The position numbers were made by a program, and so were the translations under genes. From contig OX457046.1 of NCBI GenBank assembly GCA_949752735.1, positions 38,139,649 through 38,203,648 on the forward strand: 64,000 nt of DNA, written 5' to 3'. The notes under the pieces were generated by a model. That model saw nothing but the letters and a program-made list of their open reading frames with translations, did not search any database and was not told where the DNA came from. The stretch comes from Lumbricus terrestris. Taxonomy: Eukaryota > Annelida > Clitellata > Crassiclitellata > Lumbricidae. Positions 33,431 through 46,100 of this stretch are shown in pieces. Position 1 is the first letter of the stretch. Each line of letters starts with the position of its first letter.

Positions 33431-35509
33431 ATTTTTCTACGCCTACAATACGCTCTCGACGCTTCTCATTTCCTACTGAATTGCGTGGGACTAGATCCTT
33501 CACGCATAAATGAAAAATTACGTAAAAACCGTATGGCCATAGAGGCTGGTGTACAAAATAATCACTTACCAGTTATCCCAGGATACAGTCGCAGCTGTAA
33601 CTTCGAATTGTAACTAAACCGACGTCTGTACAGAACATCTTCATCGAGAACTGGCTATTAAAAATCAAGATGAATTGTTTACGAGCAAAAATCTTGTACA
33701 ATAATACGATATAGCATCTGACCTACATGAAGTGCTACCCGCAGATGCATCAACATTGCTAATAATAGCAACGGGAAAACCCAAAGTCGAAACCAAAGAC
33801 TCTGATAAGGCGATAAAAGGGTCACTTCCTTCTGCACCATTTGCTTAGTGACGTAAGGACCGTAATCGTAATCGTAATCGTAATCTCGAGACTTCTACAG
33901 CGCCCACAAAAGCCAAGTCGCGGGAACCAGCTTATTCACAGGCGCTCAATCAAAACAAAATCGATAGGCAGCGCGTCAAGTCCGGAGAGTCAGGCAGGCA
34001 GATAGATGGACGGCTAAGGTGGGTGATGTTTAGAATTGAAATGACGAGGGATGTGATGAGAAGAGGAGGAATCAGGATAGGATCTCATTTGCATATAAAT
34101 TATTGTAGGCTACTTCGTTTATTCAAGAAAATTAAGTTGACAGACTGCAACTTATTACATGAAAAAAAAAATATATAAGAAAAGAAATGGACTAAAATAA
34201 CAGTGTCTGCAGAAATTCAAATTGGAAGGATGCGAAAGATAGATTTCTCGTTCCTAGAGTTAACACTGCGAACGGTCTTAAAAAGTACTCGAGAAATGAC
34301 ATTAAAGTCATCTTTTCTCGGCAGTTCAAAGTCAAGTGGTCGCGAACGCAGAGCGCACGGCCTTTTAACAATAGTTGGAAACAAGCCTCGGAATACTGTA
34401 GGCCACATGATTGAAATTCCAGATGACCCCTTTAAGGAATCGACGCGTTTATGCGGCTACGTTTGGAGGTGTAGCCAACGTCGGAAGAAACAAACGGTGC
34501 TTAAAGATAGTTTTCTTGCTGGGTCAAATGGAGTAAATTTCGGTCGACGGATGACCAAAAAGGGTCGTCAGAAATTTCAAGTTCGAAAAATTCATGTATT
34601 TTTCATAGAAATTCTCAATCTAGCCTTTTTTCTGCTGGACCTAACATTTTTTAATCCAGAGTGGCATCCCTATACGTAAACAGTTGCTTAAGAAATACAC
34701 TTTTTCTGGAGCTTGTGTAATGTATGAGTGATTCCTCTATAATCTCATCACTCGAGAATAATTATGCCTGTGCCCTGCGATTGGCTTCCAAGAGGCGACC
34801 AGGGTAAATATTCGATGATTACTACACCTCATGCTCTCTTGACCTAACTATTAATTGCGTGCAACGTGTTTGAGGTCGGGCCAAAGATTTTGGGTCAGAC
34901 GTTGTCACATGACGCTCTTTCTTTCTAGCTATGTAATGGGGTGGAAAGCCCAGGGGAGGGTTAAACTTTCGAACAACTTCTTAAACTTAAAGCTTTGTCG
35001 TAAAGTAAGCGAAATATGCTTTGTCATGCATGCATTTATAAACAGAACGGGTCCCATGATAGTGTCATTTCAATTTGTTCTCCGTGTTGGATGGTTGGTA
35101 AGACTTTCGATCTAGAACAAGTGGTTTGTTTATGTGCCGATCTGGTTATGTTTTTTATCGTTGTGTACATGTTCTTGTTAGTGTTTGACTCCAGTCAGGC
35201 CGTGGTTACCCATTTTTTTAGCAATTGCATTTTGGTTTTTAGAAAATTTACTCGCCATATAGCACTAATGATGCACCAAATGAAACTTAGAAATAGACAT
35301 TTTAGAAATCTCCATGAGAAGCACCGATGTTCTTAAGTTCCTGCTTTTAATTTTTTCAAAACCTGCTAAAAATTTAACTATGACTATTGTGTCTTTGTGT
35401 CTTGCCCTTATGCAAACATATCTGCAGGCCCCTCTTTACATTGTTATTTGTGAGATTATTTATTTATTATTTAGTTCCATTATTTATTATATTTTAGATA
35501 TATTATTAT
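33431..35509. other. Intergenic; LINE fragment; no gene
   Basis: CGTAAT repeats at 33859-33885. GACCAAAAAGGGTCGTCAGA near 34550 is MITE debris. Apart from the LINE piece at 34217-34408 nothing was recognised. Confidence 0.5.
34217..34408 (-). mobile_element. C-terminal fragment of a jockey/CR1-like LINE
   Basis: The minus frame reads FRGLFPTIVKRPCALRSRPL then DFELPRKDDFNVISRVLFK. This is the conserved end of ORF2 also seen at 52232 (LRPRPHNFVLPTKDD) and 41337. Confidence 0.72.
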
Positions 35510-35693
35510 CAGGGCTTAAAGTGTGGCTGGACGGCGTCCATGCACTTATTTAAAAATATGGATACCGTCCTGCCACTTATTGGTCATGCCACTTATTGGT
35601 CAGCAATCCCTGGAAAGGTAAGGGGCGTCCAGGCACTTCTTTTGGAAAGGTAAGGGGCGTCCAGGCACTTATTTTTTCACACTTTAAGCACTG
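35510..35693. mobile_element. Short hAT MITE, 184 bp
   Basis: Ends CAGGGCTTAAAGTG and CACTTTAAGCACTG, exact 8-bp duplication ATTATTAT (35502-35509, 35694-35701). Contains two tandem copies of GGAAAGGTAAGGGGCGTCCA. Confidence 0.9.
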
Positions 35694-35703
35694 ATTATTA
35701 TAT

Positions 35704-35935
35704 TGTCAGTTATTAGTGGGCCTGGTAGTGCATTGGATAACATGCTGGCTTGGACACATTGGAGAGCGAGAGGTACCGAGATCGAACCCCATATGGTGGA
35801 CGTGCTTTGTAGGCTGCTATTAGCGCCGTGTGTTGCAGACTCTGTTCTGTTAGTAGTTAAGATTGTTGCTAATCAAGATTGTTGATTAACTGCACAGTGT
35901 GTTTGCAGGCATTTCATTAAAGAACAATAATTATT
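35704..35935 (+). mobile_element. tRNA-derived SINE, family B, copy 1
   Basis: An A-box-like TAGTGCATTGGATAACATG and B-box-like GAGATCGAACCCC are followed by TGCTTTGTAGGCTGCTATTA, shared with 37255-37500. It ends in AT-rich repeats just upstream of the dioxygenase. Confidence 0.78.
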
Positions 35936-36035
35936 ATTTATTTATTTGCAACTAATTACAGTTCGGTATCTATCAGTGATGCTACATGCATGTTTGTAGA
36001 TATTTTCCAAAGAGCTACATACATCGTAGGCTGCC

Positions 36036-38011
36036 ATGCAACCCGTGGTATTTCTGTCACACGGAGCTGGGCCGGCTTGGTTCGTCGATGGCTCGCAACC
36101 GGGCTTTACGAGACTCAAGGAGCTCGACCAGAATTCGGAGTCGGCCGACTTCATGCGAAAACTTCGCAGCATTGCCGGACTTCCGCGTTCCCCGGACGCA
36201 ATTCTCATCGTGAGCGCTCACTGGGAAGAGGATGAGCTGACAATCCTGAGCACAGAGCGCCCAGAATTAATCTACGACTACGGGAATTTCCCCGAGCACA
36301 CATTCCACCTCAAGTATCCCGTTCCAGGTGCCGTCAAGGCCGCCGAGAAGACGAGGCAAGTCCTGCTGAAGGCTGGCTTGAAGTGCAATACGGATGGAAA
36401 GAGGGGTCTGGATCACGGAGTTTTTGTCCCGCTGATGCTGGCGTATCCGGAGGCTGATGTTCCAGGTGGGTCTGTTGTGTGGGGTGAGAATTGTTGGGGG
36501 TTGAGGTCGTGAGAATTGTTGGGGTTGAGGTTTGACTGCCCCCATCTTTCTTTGGGCCCCATTGTTAAGTCTACTTTGCACACCAAACTCCACCTTGATC
36601 ATAGTCTGACCACCAGTTATTTTTCTATAATTCTCGTACTGCTGTCATGCCCTACGTTGCAACCGACATGCTACCCATATTTCATGGAATTCATTCATTC
36701 ATTGGGAATTAAATTCATAGTGCCCGTGCAGGAACTCTACTCAGAGACGCTCCTGGCCCAACCCCAAGCAGGTAAGGACAGACTTTAGGCTATTATGAAC
36801 TGTGTGTGGAAGATCTATTATAATAGGTAAGGGAAGCCCAGCTCCAAGCTGTTGGACGAATGACAGAAAATGTGAAATACTGCTTTTTATAGAGGTTCGC
36901 TTGAAAGTAACCAACAGCTACTAATCATGCCATTACAACGACCTGCCGTATTGACAATACAATAAGTTATTGTCATTATAATAGTCTGTTTTATTAACTT
37001 CTATAGAGATGTTAACACAATGCCCAAGACATAATTTAAATTTTCATAGACCATGTTCTATCAGAAATTGATTTCTGACAATGTGATGATTTGGTGCATC
37101 TCAGCTGTCAAGGCTTAAAACATCGCAGTGACGACGCCACCGTAGGTTGCAGCAGGTCATTTGACGTACCGCCTATTTTGCTCTTAACCTGCCAGGTGAC
37201 CTACCAAAAATTCTCTTGAATTTTTAGTATATTCTTTACATATAATTTCTTTCACCTGCACAGTGGCGCATTGGATAACACACTGGCATGGAGATCAGCA
37301 GACCCGAGTTTGAAACCTGTAGGATAGACAATGTAACATGCTTTGTAGGCTGCTATTAGCACCCCTGTATTGCAAGCCATCTGTTCTCTTAGTAGTTAAG
37401 ATTTGTGTTCTTGTGAATTGTTTCAATTGCATAACTGTACACTGTAAAACCGGTTGCGGTCTGTCATCCGGATTGTTCAATAAAGGAAATTATAATTACA
37501 ACTAACTTCTATGACCCTGATGTGACCTGCTGAAATTATATAGCTGGTGTCGCCACTGAAATATCCCCTTGAGGAAAACTCTGATAGTTATTTTCTGTGG
37601 TCTTTAGTGTTTCAACTGTCACTGAAGAGCAATCTGAACATTCCTGAGCACATTGCGATCGGTGAAGCATTGCAGGAGCTTCGCAAGGAAAACATTCTGA
37701 TCATCGGCAGCGGCCAAACCACCCACAACGGATTCCAGATGTACGAGTCCGGCGAGGTTCCATCGTGGTGTCCCGTGTTCTGCAAATGGTTCCACGACGC
37801 CATGACGAACAAGTCCTACACTCCTGAACAGCGGAGGAAGATACTACTCGATTCGGAACTGGAACCAACGTTTCCATTGGCGCATCCGCGGATAGAGCAC
37901 TACCTACCATCGATCATGATGGCCGCGGTGGCCGGGTATAAGCCGGGAGAGGTTCTGTTTGAACAGGTTGTGGAAAGCTCAATGATGATGAGTACTGTCA
38001 AGTTTCCATAG
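36036..38011 (+). CDS. DODA: 4,5-DOPA dioxygenase extradiol-like protein (class III extradiol dioxygenase, LigB family)
   Basis: Two coding exons, 36036-36465 (donor GTGGGT) and 37608-38011 (acceptor TTTAG), join in phase 1 to give 277 aa, the usual family length. Candidate metal and active-site histidines all stand in family motifs: His9 in LSHGAG, His62 in VSAHWE, His127 in GLDHGVFVPL, His183 in GSGQTTHN, His241 in RIEHYLPS. DVPVFQLSL spans the junction. The family opens aromatic rings such as catechols using a non-haem metal; the animal substrate is not known from sequence. There is no signal peptide, so it is probably cytosolic. The intron carries a SINE (37255-37500) and a G-rich repeat (36483-36650). 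A MITE begins five bases after the stop, so it must supply most of the 3' UTR. Confidence 0.9.
37255..37500 (+). mobile_element. tRNA-derived SINE, family B, copy 2
   Basis: TGGCGCATTGGATAACACAC (A box, tRNA-Arg-like) and GACCCGAGTTTGAAACC (B box), then TGCTTTGTAGGCTGCTATTA and a 3' end TTCAATAAAGGAAATTATAA. Lies inside the dioxygenase intron in sense orientation. Confidence 0.8.
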
Positions 38012-38015
38012 TGCA

Positions 38016-38478
38016 TGGGGCCCATCCATATATCATGAACGCAAAAATCGTATTGTTGACCCTTCTCCCGGCTGCAACTCGTACATTTTACGGAACCCCA
38101 TTCCCATGCATGCATACAAATAAGCTTCTATGACCCCCTCATACAAAAGTGAATTAGCTAAAGTAATCTATAAGCCATCTATTTTAATGTTCTTCTTTTT
38201 GTTAAGCATTATATTTGATAGCTAAACTTGTCAACTGTTATGGTTTACTGTTGAGATCTGAACAGAGTTTAATTCTAATGTAATCAAATGCTATCGGACA
38301 ACTATAGGATAATACAGAGTTATACATAGTCTAATATGGACGTCATGATTAGAAATTTATTTGTTTACGTACATTTTGTCAAGGCCTCCCAGCCGTATGC
38401 ACCTGTAGGCAAATCTGCAAAATCTGGTGACACCTCAATGCATACTTAATAATTTGGACAGCCCATACATGTCTGCAA
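38016..38478. mobile_element. Interspersed MITE family L, copy 2
   Basis: Uninterrupted copy: GGGGCCCATCCATATATCAT at left, TTTGGACAGCCCAT at right, interior GATAGCTAAACTTGTCAACT. Starts five bases after the dioxygenase stop codon. Confidence 0.82.
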
Positions 38479-39640
38479 GGCATTGGCAGATTGGCCATTG
38501 TGGCACATGGCCTCTAGGGCAGAAGGAATTAATTGTGCATTAATACAACAATTCAATGGCATTGAAAATTGGAAATTTGGAGTCTGTGATTATGAGGTTT
38601 ATCTTCTTTTTTATTTAGACTGAACTGAAAACTGATCTGAATTGCTCTTGGTTTTGAAGTTTTCGTGCAAGCAATAGACATTAAAAGACTAATAATTTAT
38701 TGCCTTATCGAAAACTCATGTATGCTCATGAAAATTATGTAAGCTTGGTGCATGGTTTTTTTAACATGCAGTTGTACACAAAACGTGCAGCTGTAAATGA
38801 ATTTGTGCAGCAGTTGTAAAAGCAATTCTGTGCAGTGAAAATCAGTAAGAAAAAGGTGACTGTTATCCGATTGTCGGTAATTCACCATGGAGTACGGAAT
38901 GAAAGAAAGAGGTTGTGCAGTAAAAAATATGCTAAAAGGCTACATTGTATGTAAGTTCAGAGAGATGGACTGAAAAGGTCATCAGAAATTTTCGGACCAA
39001 AGGGCATTAGAGTAAACTTTTTGCGGTTCTTCAAATTCCTTAATTCCGTCACTTGGTCATGTATTATTATAATTTTATTCTTATTGGTAGTATGTTATTA
39101 TTATTACTGTCACATCAGTACTAGTTTTCTTCACTCCTCTTCCGCAGTACTTGCCGATTCATGTTTGTGACTGTAATACTTGTTTGCGCAATATGTAATA
39201 CTTGTTTGTGCAATAATTATGTAATACTTGTTTATGCAATAATTATGTAATACTTGTTTATGCAATATGTAATACTGAACTTGGTGACCTTTCTAGTGCA
39301 CTGGTTGAACTCCTTGACCTTTTCTAAGAGGTAAAAAGCCATTCTGTTCAATATGGTCATGTATTTGCACTGTCCAGCTGGAAGTGCCTTATAACAGTTT
39401 TCATGTCAAGTAAAGCTATGATGAAAATGAACTGCAATAAGATGTCGAGCGATATCTATTGAAGCAAAAAGCGCACAATGTAATAACGTAGACCAAAGAA
39501 GGAAAAAAATGTCACTTGCATTGAACTTTAACAAAAATCATTGCAACTGCTTCAAGTTCATTGTTCACAGTGTGACTGGCAGAGCTTATTATTCTCAGAA
39601 GTGTAAAACCATATTTCACTGTAAGGGTTGTATATATGTA
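38479..39640. other. Intergenic; dispersed and tandem repeats; no gene
   Basis: 38740-39010 matches 27480-27790. 39170-39280 has four tandem units of GTAATACTTGTTTATGCAAT. No exon was recognised. Confidence 0.6.
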
Positions 39641-39649
39641 TGAGCACTT

Positions 39650-39842
39650 GGTATAGCGCCCCTTCAAATTTCTACTCAGAGGCGCTCCCGAAAACAGCAT
39701 GAACACCGAATCGGAGTTTCAAACGAACGCGTGAAGGACTTGGTAAGGGTCCCTACGCAGTGGCTTGAGGTGAATTCGAACCCCCCGCAACCTTCCCGCT
39801 CCAAGGCATTGAACATACCCCACGACTCACCACGATGCAAAA
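39650..39842 (-). mobile_element. tRNA-derived SINE, family A, reverse copy
   Basis: Reads reversed as GGTGAGTCGTGGGGTATGTT (A box region), GGTTCGAATTCACC (B box), then CCTCAAGCCACTGCGTAGGG and a GGGGCGCTATA tail at its left edge. Confidence 0.82.
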
Positions 39843-41336
39843 ACAACTTGAAAAGGACTCTGAGCATCACAGCCTGAGCTTGCTATGAAATTCTTATTGA
39901 TAACAACATTGCTACAAATCGTTTGCTGTACAATTAAATTTAAGTTATTTAATTTACATATTATTTAACAGTACTAACGGACGACACAACTGACAGAAAA
40001 CCTAAAAATACTAAACAAAGCAAACAACTATCACTTAAGAAGAACACCTTTGTTTAGAAAAAAATCAACTTTTGAAAGAGAGGCTTCATTGGTTTGTTCG
40101 GTAACGTCACTTATCAAAATGACCCTTTATAAATCTCGGATAATAAATTACAATTAGACACCTTCATTTTGCTTATGCAGCTACATATAAGATGCAATTT
40201 TAAACCAACAACTTCTTGATTCACTGAAATAACGTAATACTATCCACATTTCTTGACTATTGACATTGTAAAAGAACCTGAAAGTAGCTTGCTATGTAAA
40301 TTGTTATACATACAAATTACTTTACTGACTTCGGTTCATATCAGAACAAGGTTGTAACCAGGGTTTATCTGGTGGGGGGCGTTTCCTCAGGAATGACATT
40401 CCCAGAAAAATTCAAGAGGTGTTATTTACATGTATACATGTACCAATCCCCCCACAATGAGAAAAATGATGCAAGTAACATATTACCCACTAGAAAATTT
40501 GACAGCTGTTATTTACATGTATATATGCGAATTTTCCCCGTTAAATTGGACAATGCAGAATCGATGTACTGAAAAAGGTCATTAGAGTTAAAAGTACAGA
40601 ATTTGCTACCGGAATTGTCATGTTTCAATAAAATTTTGACAAACACTAAAAAGGTCATAAGAAAAAAAAATGGTCAAAGGTGTCTGGCCCAGCGGTTGCC
40701 ACCCGCCCAAAATGGCCGGTTTTCCTGCCCCCAGAAACCCACATTTCCTCCCCAAAGCATGGGGACTAGATTGAACACTGGTTGTACACAAGTTACATTA
40801 CACAAACACAACGTATAGTAATTCAAATACACACGACATGAACGTGACGGAGGTACTATCCATAAACGCAGCAAAATTGTTGGCCTGAGCTTTCTGTAAC
40901 CAGGCCCCCTCCAGTGCTTCCATGTATACTCTGTAGTAGTGACTTGAGAAAAATACCTGATAACTGGTACACTACCAAAAACGAAAAGTAGTTCTGCTGC
41001 ATTCAAGCAACCAACAGCAACATCTGAATGCCTGTAGGTAAGTCCAACAAAATTGGTTAACTACTTGAAGGTAAGTTCGAAAAATTGGTAGAATATATGA
41101 TGGCAAGGTTGGCAGAAGTGGTGATATACCTGAAGGTATGTTTGGTCAAAACTTTGGTCAAATTGATCAAATACATGCAGTAAGGTTGGTATAATGGTCA
41201 AATACCTTAAGGTAAGCTTGGCAATGGTAATATCCTTGTCTATTGACGATTCTAGATGTCACGCCATAACCCAGATACAGGTTACGTAAAAAAATTAGAT
41301 TGCTACCATAATTGTTCTCACAAAAAAGTTTGTTTG
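39843..41336. other. Intergenic; degenerate tandem at 41030-41230
   Basis: 41030-41230 repeats units like ACCTGAAGGTAAGTTTGGTC several times. 40560-40675 has GACTAAAAAAGGTCAT-type debris. No gene. Confidence 0.5.
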
Positions 41337-41582
41337 CTATTTAACATATAATACTTTGCTAAGTAGTCTCTCATCTTTGTTTGTTTGCTCAAAATCATGC
41401 AGCCTAGAGCGGAAATTGTAATGATTTTGCACTTCTCCAGGAAATAAACTCCGGACCACATGGTTCTTGTTCCTGATCACTGACTTCAAAAGTTTCCTCT
41501 TTGTCTCTCCAATCATCTCTTGTCCCTCAGTCGCTGATGGTAGGTATACAGTTGTCTGTAATTTCCTCTGGAAATACCTCAT
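41337..41582 (-). mobile_element. C-terminal fragment of a jockey/CR1-like LINE
   Basis: The minus frame VYLPSATEGQEMIGE through NHVVRSLFPGEV to HYNFRSRLHDFEQTNKDE aligns with the end of the ORF2 at 52232 (GYLPNDSPSATEM ... RPRPHNFVLPTKDD). It stops at 41339. Confidence 0.7.
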
Positions 41583-42109
41583 GCTGGGTTGTTACGGTAG
41601 AAAATCTGATTCATTTGCAACGAATGCAATACCGAGACGCTACATTTGGAAAATTTGGTACAGTTACTCAACTTCAGAGGCAAATAAAGGCTACTTAACA
41701 ATAAGGGCATCTTCTGACCTAGAAAACCTCTTCTCTTTCTTTCAATCCTCCACGGTAACATTCCCAGTCAGGTGACAATGAACAATTGTGACTATTTTTG
41801 ACTAACCACAAAATAAAATGCATTTACTAAAGCTGCACAAATTCATGTAAAACTCCACTTTTGTGATGATCTGCACATTCTGTGTAGAACCGCACGCTAA
41901 AAAGCCTGTGTTAAAGGATCCCCGTCTGCATCTGACTTCCTGCTAAGCAATCGGGTCCCTCCATCCATAATACTGTGAACCACCCTCTGCTCCAAAACAA
42001 AGGGCATTGTCTAAACAAAAGCTCAATCCATTTCATCAAAATGATGACATACATGAAAATACTTTTGATTGAAACTCGTTAAGTCTTGCGCGACGAAAAC
42101 AAAAAGGAA

Positions 42110-42165
42110 GATGTTGCCAGAACCTGAACTTAGTTACGACTTCGGTAAATTCCCCAACACAGCAG
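42110..42165 (+). pseudogene. Possible relic of a DODA exon
   Basis: In one frame this reads PEPELSYDFGKFPN, close to PELIYDYGNFPE in the intact dioxygenase exon at about 36260-36295; seven of twelve codons are identical or synonymous. No other part of the gene is recognisable nearby, and the frame runs to a stop soon after. It may be a remnant of a tandem paralogue, or chance. Confidence 0.3.
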
Positions 42166-42224
42166 TTGACCGTCCGACTGCAAACAAAGAACATAAACAA
42201 CAATTGCTGTAATTGAAATTACTT

Positions 42225-42305
42225 TATCAAAACAAGGCTTTATCGAAACAAGGCTTTATTGAAACAAGGCTTTATCTAAACAAGGCTTTATCGAAACAAG
42301 GCTGT
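42225..42305. repeat. 17-bp tandem repeat, about 5 units
   Basis: Copies of AACAAGGCTTTATCGAA with single-base variants. Confidence 0.9.
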
Positions 42306-42597
42306 AATGCAGGTTATGTTACTTCTTAGTGTAATGCAATAAAAGTACTGGTACACAAGATATGTCTGTCTGGCTGTGTGTCTGTCCAAATATCTATTTG
42401 CAAGTCCATATGTCTGAAAATCTGTTTGTGTATCTGCCGAAGTCTGCAAAAACGACCTTGCTAAACTCCCTATCACAGCAACAATGTCTGTTTCTTTATC
42501 TCTCTCTCATGTGTGTAGGCATCTTTTTATGGCCAGAACTGCTATGGTTCAGCCTCGATCATTAAATTAGTCCCTCTCATTTCACTATTATTTAGAA

Positions 42598-42999
42598 CAG
42601 TGGTTCCCAACTCATGGCCACGGGCCAAAAGTGGCCCGCTGTATGCCTAAAAAATGGCCCTAAACCTCTCAAAGAATTATAAAAAATATATGCAAAAATT
42701 GATAATTTGGGCATGATAGAATATATAATTATTTTCTATTGCAAATTATTTTATGTGGATTTTATAAATGACATGAAACATTCTATTTTGATTCGGTTTT
42801 AACAATTTTTATGTGCTTTTAGTAAATTTCCAGTTAAAGGCATAAAGTAAACCGATAAATGTATCAGATATTCTATATAGAATGAGTGGCCACTAGTGGC
42901 CTCAACAAGGAATTTCTTGTAAAAGTATATACTTTTACAACAAATTCTCTCCAACTAAGAAAAAGTGGCCCTAGATTCAAAAAAGTGGGGAACCACTGA
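42598..42999. mobile_element. hAT MITE (CAGTGGTTCCCAACC family), copy 3
   Basis: Ends CAGTGGTTCCCAACT and GTGGGGAACCACTG, exact 8-bp duplication ATTTAGAA (42590-42597, 43000-43007). Longer than its sisters by about 40 bases. Confidence 0.95.
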
Positions 43000-43184
43000 T
43001 TTAGAAGCATCCCCTTCTATTCACTCTCGATTTCTGTCTCAGTCTCTCTGCTTCATTCCTTCTCTCTTCTCAAAAAACCAGCTTCTCGTACGGGTCTTGC
43101 TCACTCGAAGCGTTTCTCTCAACAGTTCACCCTACTAGATGCACTTTATCAATACAATACGTGTACTACAGAAGCTAGTATCAC

Positions 43185-46100
43185 CTTGCATCCGGTTCTT
43201 GAAGTTTGATTCGGTGGTGGATGAGGAACTGGAACTTGGTCGGGCCTTCATGGCAGAGGACTGTGGATGTGGATGAGGAGGCGCTGGATCGACTTCTTTT
43301 CCGCCTGGAGTTGCTTCGCTGGCAATGCTGTCCGATAGCATCAAGTGAAGCGTCACCTCCAGCAGCTTTAATCTGGCCGACAAATTGTGCGTCGTTGTGT
43401 TCAGCGTCTAAAGAAAGCACACAGCATCTGCAGTTGTTCATCATATAGTCATCACCATCGTCATCATCATCATCATAATTGTCATTATCATCATCGTCAT
43501 CATAATTGTTGTCATCATCATCGCTGTCGTCTTCATCATCGTAGTCGTCATCATAATTGTCGTCGTCGTCATCATCATCGTCATCATCCTCTTCAACAGC
43601 AATATAGGCTAAATATAGATCATACACTTTCCTCATCGACTGTTTATATTATTTTAATTACTCAGCGGGATTCTATCAATCAATTAATCAATTCGTTTAT
43701 TTGGCACAGATGCAACTTAAACATATTATATCCCCTTAGCTCGAGATGCATTTACTAAGATCTCACTGAATTTATAGCTTCAGTTGGAAGTGTTTTAAGG
43801 GTGTCTAACGACAGATCCGTATCCATGTATTACAGTCGACTTCGTGGTTTCAATAATAATCAATCAATCAATCAATCAATTCGTTCATTAGAAGTTTTAA
43901 GCTGACACAGACACAACTTAAACAGATAATGATATTCAGAGTATCTATGGAGGCAGTCACAATACAAATAAGAAAATAATATCCTGTTCGTAGATTTGCT
44001 TCTATAGAACACAAGATGTCACTATGATCCCTAATATCTATTCATCTATGAAGTTACTGTCATCCCTAATATGTAGTGAGATCTCTTTTGGCCCTTAATT
44101 TGTCGCCAATATTGTAGCAATAATAATTGTATTATTCATACTTGACTAACAGTAATAATTGGTTATGATAAAACAGATTGTTTGGCTGATTAATTGACTG
44201 ATTGAATGAGCGATCAATTGATTGAGTGATTGATCGATTGATGGGTTGATTGTCGTCGTCGTCGTCATCATCATCATCATCATCATTAATGATCTGTTAA
44301 CATGAATCCTTTGTTTATCACTGAGAACATAAATCAGAGTTGTTGCTCACTCTGACGTTTGCATTTGTGGAATTGTGAAGCTTTTCAACAGATGATGAGA
44401 CTGCATCCAGTCGATCCGATATCGAATCAACGTTTGCATTAAGCGCTTTGATCTGTAACAAAATTCAAAATTATTTAGCAGCCAGTGAGAGTCAAAGTAG
44501 AAAGAAGGTTTCGGGTCATCTATGCGTTGCGCATTGCAAAAAAATCGATTCTTCAAATTTCAACCCCCCAACGTCCCCGCTGCAACTCGTACAGTTTGTG
44601 GTCCAAGTGTACATACAAATCAATTTTTCTACAGAAAAAACTTAAAAACTTAGAAGTTATTAGCTAAAGTAATATATAAAAACATTTATTTAGGCAATTA
44701 TTTATTTTTGTTAAACACCATATTTGATAGCTAAAATTTGTTAACTGTTGCAGTATACTGTTTAGATTTAAACAGAATTTAGAACATAACCAAATGCCAT
44801 CAAACAACCATAAGATAATGCAGACTTATAAATACGCTAATGTCAACATCATAATTAGACATTTATTTTGTGTATGCGTACATTTTCTCGAGACCTCTCC
44901 AGCTGTGGTTAAAGTGGTTTGGGTAAGCAGTGGGAATGCCGAATAGGTGAGCACTGGGAACGCTATAGAAGTTTTATTGGAACGCATGTATTTCCACTAG
45001 GGGTCATTGCATAATTACGTAACGCTCAAGGGTGGGTGGGTGGGGTCATTGAAAACGTTACGAAACGTTACGTGGGTGGGTGGGGGTAGCTGAACGTTAC
45101 GTAACGCTTTGAAAAAAAATTATTAATGAATATTAAACTTCCATCGAATGACACTTTAGACATGATGTGATTGAAGTTTAAAACTTCGTGACATTGTTTT
45201 AAAACATAGCCGAAATAGGTCTAGGCTATTATAATTATCTGAATAAGACCCGGCATTAGACACCATTTTACATGCCAGGACAGTTCTGTCCTCCCGTTTG
45301 TGCAAACCGGAAACCGATTTTCGAATTGTTTTGAGATTTTTACCAACGGAACAACGTGGTAGGCCTAATATCTTACTTAGTTGACACGATCTCAAACATT
45401 TAAAATTAATGCTCAACAAAACTCGACAATATCTATATTAATTAATTATCGAAGTGCCCAGACTAAGGAAATAGATAGCACGTCTTAATTTTGATTAGGC
45501 CTAATTGTTAATGATCCATTTAGTCCATGAAACATTTCAGCAGTGTAAAATTTAATTCTTGCGGTAAAATTTAAGAAAATTGCAGTTCACGCATGACTGT
45601 CATATATAACACATTGTGTATATTTTAAGCCTAGTCTACTGTCAAATAATAGGCCTAATTCACACGTAGATCCTACGTTAATATACTATATTAAGTTCGT
45701 TATGAAAAAATATGAATTATAGGCCTAATTACGCGCTCACATAAGCCAATAATAGACCTAACTCTCAACTGATTTTTCTTAACAATCGCTACGTAACGCT
45801 GGGGAGGGTGGGTGGGTGGGTGAAGGGCAACGTTACGAAGCGTTACAGGGTGGGTGGGTGGGTCAAAAACGGCCATTTTCGGCGTTACGTAATTATGCAA
45901 TGACCCCCTACATTTTCCAGGGTGGTAGCAAGGTGAGCAGTGGAAACGCAAGCAAGGAATTTCGAGAGCAGTGGGAATGCCGTTTCCACGCATTCCCACC
46001 CACTTTAAACGCTGGACCTCTCCCCAGTCCCCACCACGGTTCGCAAATCGCATAAAATCCGGTGACCCACTCCCTGCGTACGTAATAATTTTACATGGAC

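Noticed and set aside
34203..34679. A 158-aa plus-strand ORF
   Set aside because: It overlaps a LINE fragment on the other strand and hAT MITE debris; no protein motif.
43181..43636. A 151-aa acidic ORF on the minus strand
   Set aside because: Its first half is the CAT array in an intron; only 43407-43185 is supported as an exon, in a different frame.
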